NCBI GenBank assembly: GCA_947630465.1
Contig: CANRHT010000093.1
Location: forward strand, 1-7,517
Length of the DNA stretch: 7,517 nucleotides
DNA from: an uncultured Pseudomonadaceae bacterium
GTDB taxonomy: Bacteria; Pseudomonadota; Gammaproteobacteria; Pseudomonadales; Pseudomonadaceae
Reading direction: 5' to 3'
This document shows positions 6,819 through 7,517 of this stretch, in pieces. Under the pieces are notes generated by a model, which was not told the DNA's origin, did not search any database, and saw only the letters and a program-made list of their open reading frames with translations. Numbering within the stretch: position 1 is the stretch's first letter; the number at the start of each line of letters is the position of its first letter. The translations under genes were made by a program, and so were the position numbers.

Positions 6819-7517
6819 TTATTGAGTATTTCGCATCGACATAGGAAAACGCGTATCGGCATAGTTTCCAACACAGTCTGCTGCTGATGTAGCACCGGGT
6901 GCGCAGGTGATTTCAGGCATGTCAAAGCTGGTTCCATCAGGGCAAACTGCTCGACCTAAACTCTGAATACGCATACTGCCGTCGGCCATTTGTGCATCAA
7001 CATCACCGGTACAGCGCATGCCATCAGCCGCTTCAACCGTGACTTGGCCTTTACCTTTATTAAACTCATACTCAAGGCGTAGTGGTTTACCGGTATTTTT
7101 ATCTTGAATCCCTGCACCCGCTTTCCATTTACCGTTGAGAAAATCAGCTTGTCCATTACTTGCAGCAGGTGGAATCTGCAGACTTTTACCCGGCACGACA
7201 GGAGCAGTAGGACTGGGTTCATCGTCCAGTAATGGCGGCTCAAAGTCTGGATTAGGCTGCTCAGGTATAGCAGGTGGCTGCGGTGGTTCTTGTTGCTCAC
7301 TGGGTTCTACAGGCATGTGTGGCGCTGCTGGGTCAGACAAATTAGGCAACTGCCCTTCATCAGCTGGCGGCGCAAGCTCAGGCATATTTGCCGCATTCGA
7401 GCCAAGCCCGCCATCCGTATCTATCGCGTTATTGCGCAGACCACCAAGACCGGTATCGCTGGGCGCGCCTAATGTACCATTCGGCAATCCGGGCAAATCT
7501 GGGAGCGTCGGCGTCTT
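6819..7517 (-). CDS. srfA: SrfA-like protein, C-terminal part (5' end outside the window)
   Basis: 232 codons plus TAA are visible and the frame stays open to the right edge. Residue numbers here count from that edge. Residues 1 to about 115 are a low-complexity linker rich in Pro, Gly, Asn and acidic residues (for example PQPPAIPEQPNPDFEPP). From about 118 to 232 there is a compact, probably beta-sheet domain: FLNGKW, then DKNTGKP, LEYEFNKGKG, and four cysteines at 169, 192, 205 and 215 in CTGD, CPDG, CAPG and CVGN contexts. An even number of closely spaced cysteines suits a disulfide-bonded domain outside the cytoplasm. In SrfA-type proteins I would expect a membrane segment upstream of such a linker, but it is not in this window. 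Assignment rests on position directly before srfB and on this C-terminal domain; I recognise it only moderately well. Salmonella SrfA has been reported to affect host signalling, but nothing visible here shows that activity. Confidence 0.75.
   Translation of the reverse strand, partial: KTPTLPDLPGLPNGTLGAPSDTGLGGLRNNAIDTDGGLGSNAANMPELAPPADEGQLPNLSDPAAPHMPVEPSEQQEPPQPPAIPEQPNPDFEPPLLDDEPSPTAPVVPGKSLQIPPAASNGQADFLNGKWKAGAGIQDKNTGKPLRLEYEFNKGKGQVTVEAADGMRCTGDVDAQMADGSMRIQSLGRAVCPDGTSFDMPEITCAPGATSAADCVGNYADTRFPMSMRNTQ

Noticed and set aside
6956..7472. Other frames across the SrfA linker (6956-7300 minus, 7290-7472 plus)
   Set aside because: They overlap the SrfA-like frame, which runs through to a stop just before srfB and carries the conserved four-Cys domain; the alternatives look like frame shadows.
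7494..7496. TTG as the start codon of the SrfA-like protein
   Set aside because: The codon is TTG, not ATG, and the frame stays open for seven more codons to the window edge with the same Pro/Leu-rich composition (TPTLPDLPGLP), so the gene begins outside the window.
1..7517. CRISPR array, tRNA/rRNA, insertion sequence, attachment site or intrinsic terminator
   Set aside because: No spaced direct repeats, cloverleaf, transposase remnants or GC hairpin with T-run were seen; the window is almost wholly coding.

Overview
The window is one densely packed stretch of four genes, all read on the minus strand (right to left). It is the greater part of a srfABC-type cluster plus a fourth, unnamed membrane-protein gene. 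Base composition is moderate (close to half G+C by eye) and codon use looks even across all four genes. Gene families and order fit a gammaproteobacterium. A non-enteric lineage such as a Pseudomonas relative with moderate GC is plausible, but I cannot name the organism. I see no sign of recent transfer inside the window: no transposase, integrase, tRNA or CRISPR array.

Layout in reading order, right edge to left edge. (1) 7517-6819: C-terminal part of an SrfA-like protein, whose start lies beyond the right edge. It has a long Pro-rich linker followed by a four-cysteine C-terminal domain. (2) 6801-3706: SrfB, 1031 aa, a large actin/Hsp70-fold ATPase with intact phosphate-1, phosphate-2 and adenosine motifs. 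(3) 3709-1010: SrfC, 899 aa, a large P-loop protein with Walker A and DxxG motifs, probably a GTPase of the dynamin/TRAFAC-like kind. (4) 1013-1: a protein with one membrane span, whose 3' end lies beyond the left edge. It has an N-terminal cytoplasmic domain, a Pro/Glu-rich linker, one transmembrane helix and a Cys-containing extracytoplasmic part.

srfA and srfB are 17 bp apart. srfB/srfC and srfC/gene 4 each overlap by 4 bp (ATGA), so the last three genes are almost certainly translationally coupled and made together. No gap exceeds 17 bp. No promoter or terminator is visible; both should lie outside the window.

The srf names come from a Salmonella screen for SsrB-regulated factors and say little about mechanism. 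Read from the sequence alone, the set looks like a multi-part envelope machine: two cytosolic nucleotide-driven proteins (an actin/Hsp70-like ATPase and a large GTPase-like protein) encoded with one clear and one probable single-pass membrane protein, each with a long Pro-rich linker and a cysteine-bearing end. That model is inference. It is the most interesting thing here.
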